Shown here piece by piece: positions 62,208-64,000 of a stretch of DNA of 64,000 bases; the stretch's first letter is position 1; every line of letters starts with the position of its first letter. The position numbers and the translations under genes are program-made. The notes under the pieces are model-generated. The model saw nothing but the letters and a program-made list of their open reading frames with translations, was not told the origin of the DNA and ran no database searches. This DNA comes from Lineus longissimus (Eukaryota; Nemertea; Pilidiophora; Heteronemertea; Lineidae), in the NCBI RefSeq assembly GCF_910592395.1, contig NC_088324.1, positions 13,418,953 to 13,482,952 of the forward strand, in the 5' to 3' direction.

Positions 62208-62486
62208 TTGCCGTGTGCATGGGCATGCCCGACTCCAAAAGAATCTAGCTCGAATCTTAATTCAAATCCGGCATTGCTGGCGCCAAAGACTATTTCTTTT
62301 GACCCTGTTGACCTCGCTTCTAAAGTTTTTTTGAGAAAGCCATTCAAACATTTAAATCAACTGCTAACATTGTCTATAATATCACCGAGCTACATAAATA
62401 CGATATATCAAGAAAACTCTGTCGCAATATTGAATTATACGATTATCTGGGACTATTTGAACCCAATTACTCTTCCGCCAGCGTGA
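62208..62486 (+). other. 90-codon frame conserved between array units (unit 2)
   Basis: Counterpart of the frame at 60960-61232, ending DYLNPITLPPA, with a slightly altered N-terminus. Confidence 0.25.
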
Positions 62487-62574
62487 CCTCGTCACAATCA
62501 TGGAGCTTTCTCAATATGGCGACGAATTGAACAAGGTAAATCCCTGTCTGTCATACCCCTGACAGTAAAGCGTT

Positions 62575-62641
62575 GATGGACTCGGCCGTTAGACTGTTGC
62601 ACTACGGATTGGATGGTTACGGGTTCGAACCCCGGCGAATC
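62575..62641 (+). repeat. tRNA-like segment in array unit 2
   Basis: Same as at 61321-61387 with one early change (GATGGACTCGG). The box B-like GGGTTCGAACCCC and the following T run are intact. Confidence 0.7.
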
Positions 62642-63466
62642 TTTTTTCGTGTTTTTTTTAAACATTTTCTTATTATTATTTATTCATGTACGTTGATCAG
62701 GCGCGGATCCAAGCGGGTGCACCAGACGCACGGCTCCTAATTGACGTAAACTTTTTTTAATTGACCACTCATGAAATTTTGGAACACACCTGTCCAGGAA
62801 TTTTGATGAGAAATGCAGTGCACGCTCCCTCTTCTTCCAGTTCCTCGATTCGCCGGCCCTCTTATACCATCATCTTATACCATTGTGAATATTATCATGA
62901 AGAAAACCCCTTCACCCGAACTTTTCAAGCTAAAGTACACACAGATTCCAGGTGTTCGAGCACTTCAGAGAATGGTTTGACTAGTCGGCGGCTTGAATTC
63001 CCGAGGGTACATTGAGGCCAACAACTATTTTGGTTGACCTCGATTCCAAACCCTTTTTCAATATGGCCATTCAAACCATAAATCAGCTACCATCTTTCTT
63101 TGTTGAAGGGACAACTTTGATGTGAGACAGACGGTTTTTCATGCAAAATAGCTTCAAGTAGGACCGTGACTTCTCAAGGAGCTGAGAGAATTATTGACAT
63201 ACAATCAAACTGCAAAAAAGATCTCATCAAAACGGAATGAAACTGTACGTTTGCCTAAAAATCTAAGATTTGCAAGTCATGTCAAACCCGTCTCACATTA
63301 CACGCTAAATTCATTATTAGTGATGCGCATTTTGTTTGTTACTACAGTGATGAGCAGGCGGATAGATTCAAATTACCATGTACATATCACCTTTCTGGCC
63401 ACCTAAATCACACACCGAAATTGTCCCTTCAAATCACGTGCACGGAGCAATATAGATACAATTGCC

Positions 63467-63739
63467 GTGTGCATGGGCATGCCCGACTCCAAAAGAATCG
63501 ACTCGAATCGTAATTCAAATCCGGCAATGCTGGCGCCAAAGACTATTTCTTTTGACCCTGTTGACCTCGCTTCTGAAGTTTTTTTGAGAAAGCCATTCAA
63601 ACATTTAAATCAACTGCGAGCATTGTCTATAATATCACCGAGCTACATAAATACGATATATCAAGAAAACTCTGTCGCAATATTGAATTATACGATTATC
63701 TGGGACTATTTGAACCCAATTACTCTTCCGCCAGCGTGA
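63467..63739 (+). other. 90-codon frame conserved between array units (unit 3)
   Basis: Counterpart of the frames at 60960 and 62208; starts MCMGMPDSKRIDSNRN and ends DYLNPITLPPA. Confidence 0.25.
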
Positions 63740-63826
63740 CCTCGTCACAATCATGGCGCTTTTTCAATATGGCGACGAATTGAACAAGGTAAATCCCTGT
63801 CTGTCATACCCTGACAGTAAAGCGTT

Positions 63827-63893
63827 GATGGCCTCGGCCGTTAGACTGTTGCACTACGGATTGGATGGTTACGGGTTCGAACCCCGGCGAATC
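63827..63893 (+). repeat. tRNA-like segment in array unit 3
   Basis: Identical in plan to that at 61321-61387, followed by a T run. The next unit starts after it and is cut by the window end. Confidence 0.7.
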
Positions 63894-64000
63894 TTTTTTC
63901 GTTTTTTTTTAAACATTTTGTTATTATTATTCATTCATGTACGTTGATCAGGCGCGGATCCAAGCGGGTGCACCAGACGCACAGCTCCTAATTGACGTAA

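Larger units (their letters stand above)
60131..64000 (+). repeat. Tandem array of about 1.25-kb units, running off the window
   Basis: Three full tRNA-like landmarks at 61321, 62575 and 63827 give unit lengths of 1254 and 1252 bp, with very high identity between copies. Each unit runs from a T-rich/ATT-rich stretch through AATTGACCACTCATGAAATT, a region with CAAAAAAGATCTCA, and a 90-codon frame to the tRNA-like segment. The left edge is irregular: CAAAACGGAATG at about 60121-60132 is joined directly to the T-rich start, as if about 600 bp of a unit were deleted there. The array continues beyond 64000. Confidence 0.92.

Noticed and set aside
1-64000. Search for CRISPR arrays, bacterial operons and riboswitches
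   Set aside because: The DNA is clearly nuclear eukaryotic; no regular spaced repeats of CRISPR type or bacterial gene organisation are present.

Overview
This window is nuclear DNA from an animal. Genes are split by short introns with GT/AG boundaries, AATAAA signals follow stop codons, GC content is low, and non-LTR retrotransposon, SINE and small inverted-repeat elements are scattered throughout. The gene set (glutamate receptors, deoxyhypusine synthase, HSD17B8, PRPF4, DHFR) is metazoan, and a roughly 1.1 kb repeat bounded by AGCTCACCTC looks like repeats of marine invertebrates. I infer a marine invertebrate, probably lophotrochozoan, but cannot name the species.

Layout. 1-2.5 kb: degenerate tandem repeats, no gene. 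2.6-17.8 kb: three tandem ionotropic glutamate receptor genes, all on the minus strand, each with ten coding exons of matching order and phase. All three lack the large amino-terminal domain: a signal peptide is followed almost at once by the ligand-binding domain. 18.3-21.75 kb: deoxyhypusine synthase (minus, 7 exons). 24.1-29.1 kb: two head-to-tail paralogues (minus) made of pipsqueak-type and CENP-B-type helix-turn-helix modules, without a transposase catalytic domain. 30.1-35.1 kb: HSD17B8-like ketoacyl reductase (plus, 8 exons). 35.4-39.7 kb: PRPF4, a U4/U6 snRNP WD40 protein (minus, 11 coding exons), convergent with HSD17B8. 39.7-50.3 kb: about 10.6 kb without a supported gene but rich in repeats. 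50.3-54.5 kb: an unrecognised 7-exon gene (plus) with an N-terminal repeat and an acidic tail. 56.8-59.2 kb: dihydrofolate reductase (plus, 6 exons found). 59.6 kb to the end: a small foldback element, then a tandem array of roughly 1.25 kb units carrying a tRNA-like segment, which runs off the window.

The housekeeping genes act in unrelated pathways: translation-factor hypusination, mitochondrial fatty acid synthesis, splicing and folate metabolism. No operon-like logic links them. The two groups of most interest are local gene families: the glutamate receptor trio, which keeps the glutamate-contact residues but has lost the usual channel-gate motif and pore-apex residue, and the double helix-turn-helix pair, which looks like a domesticated transposase DNA-binding region.

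All exon boundaries were worked out by eye from reading frame, splice consensus and similarity to known families. Every multi-exon model closes in frame. UTRs and transcription starts are mostly unknown.
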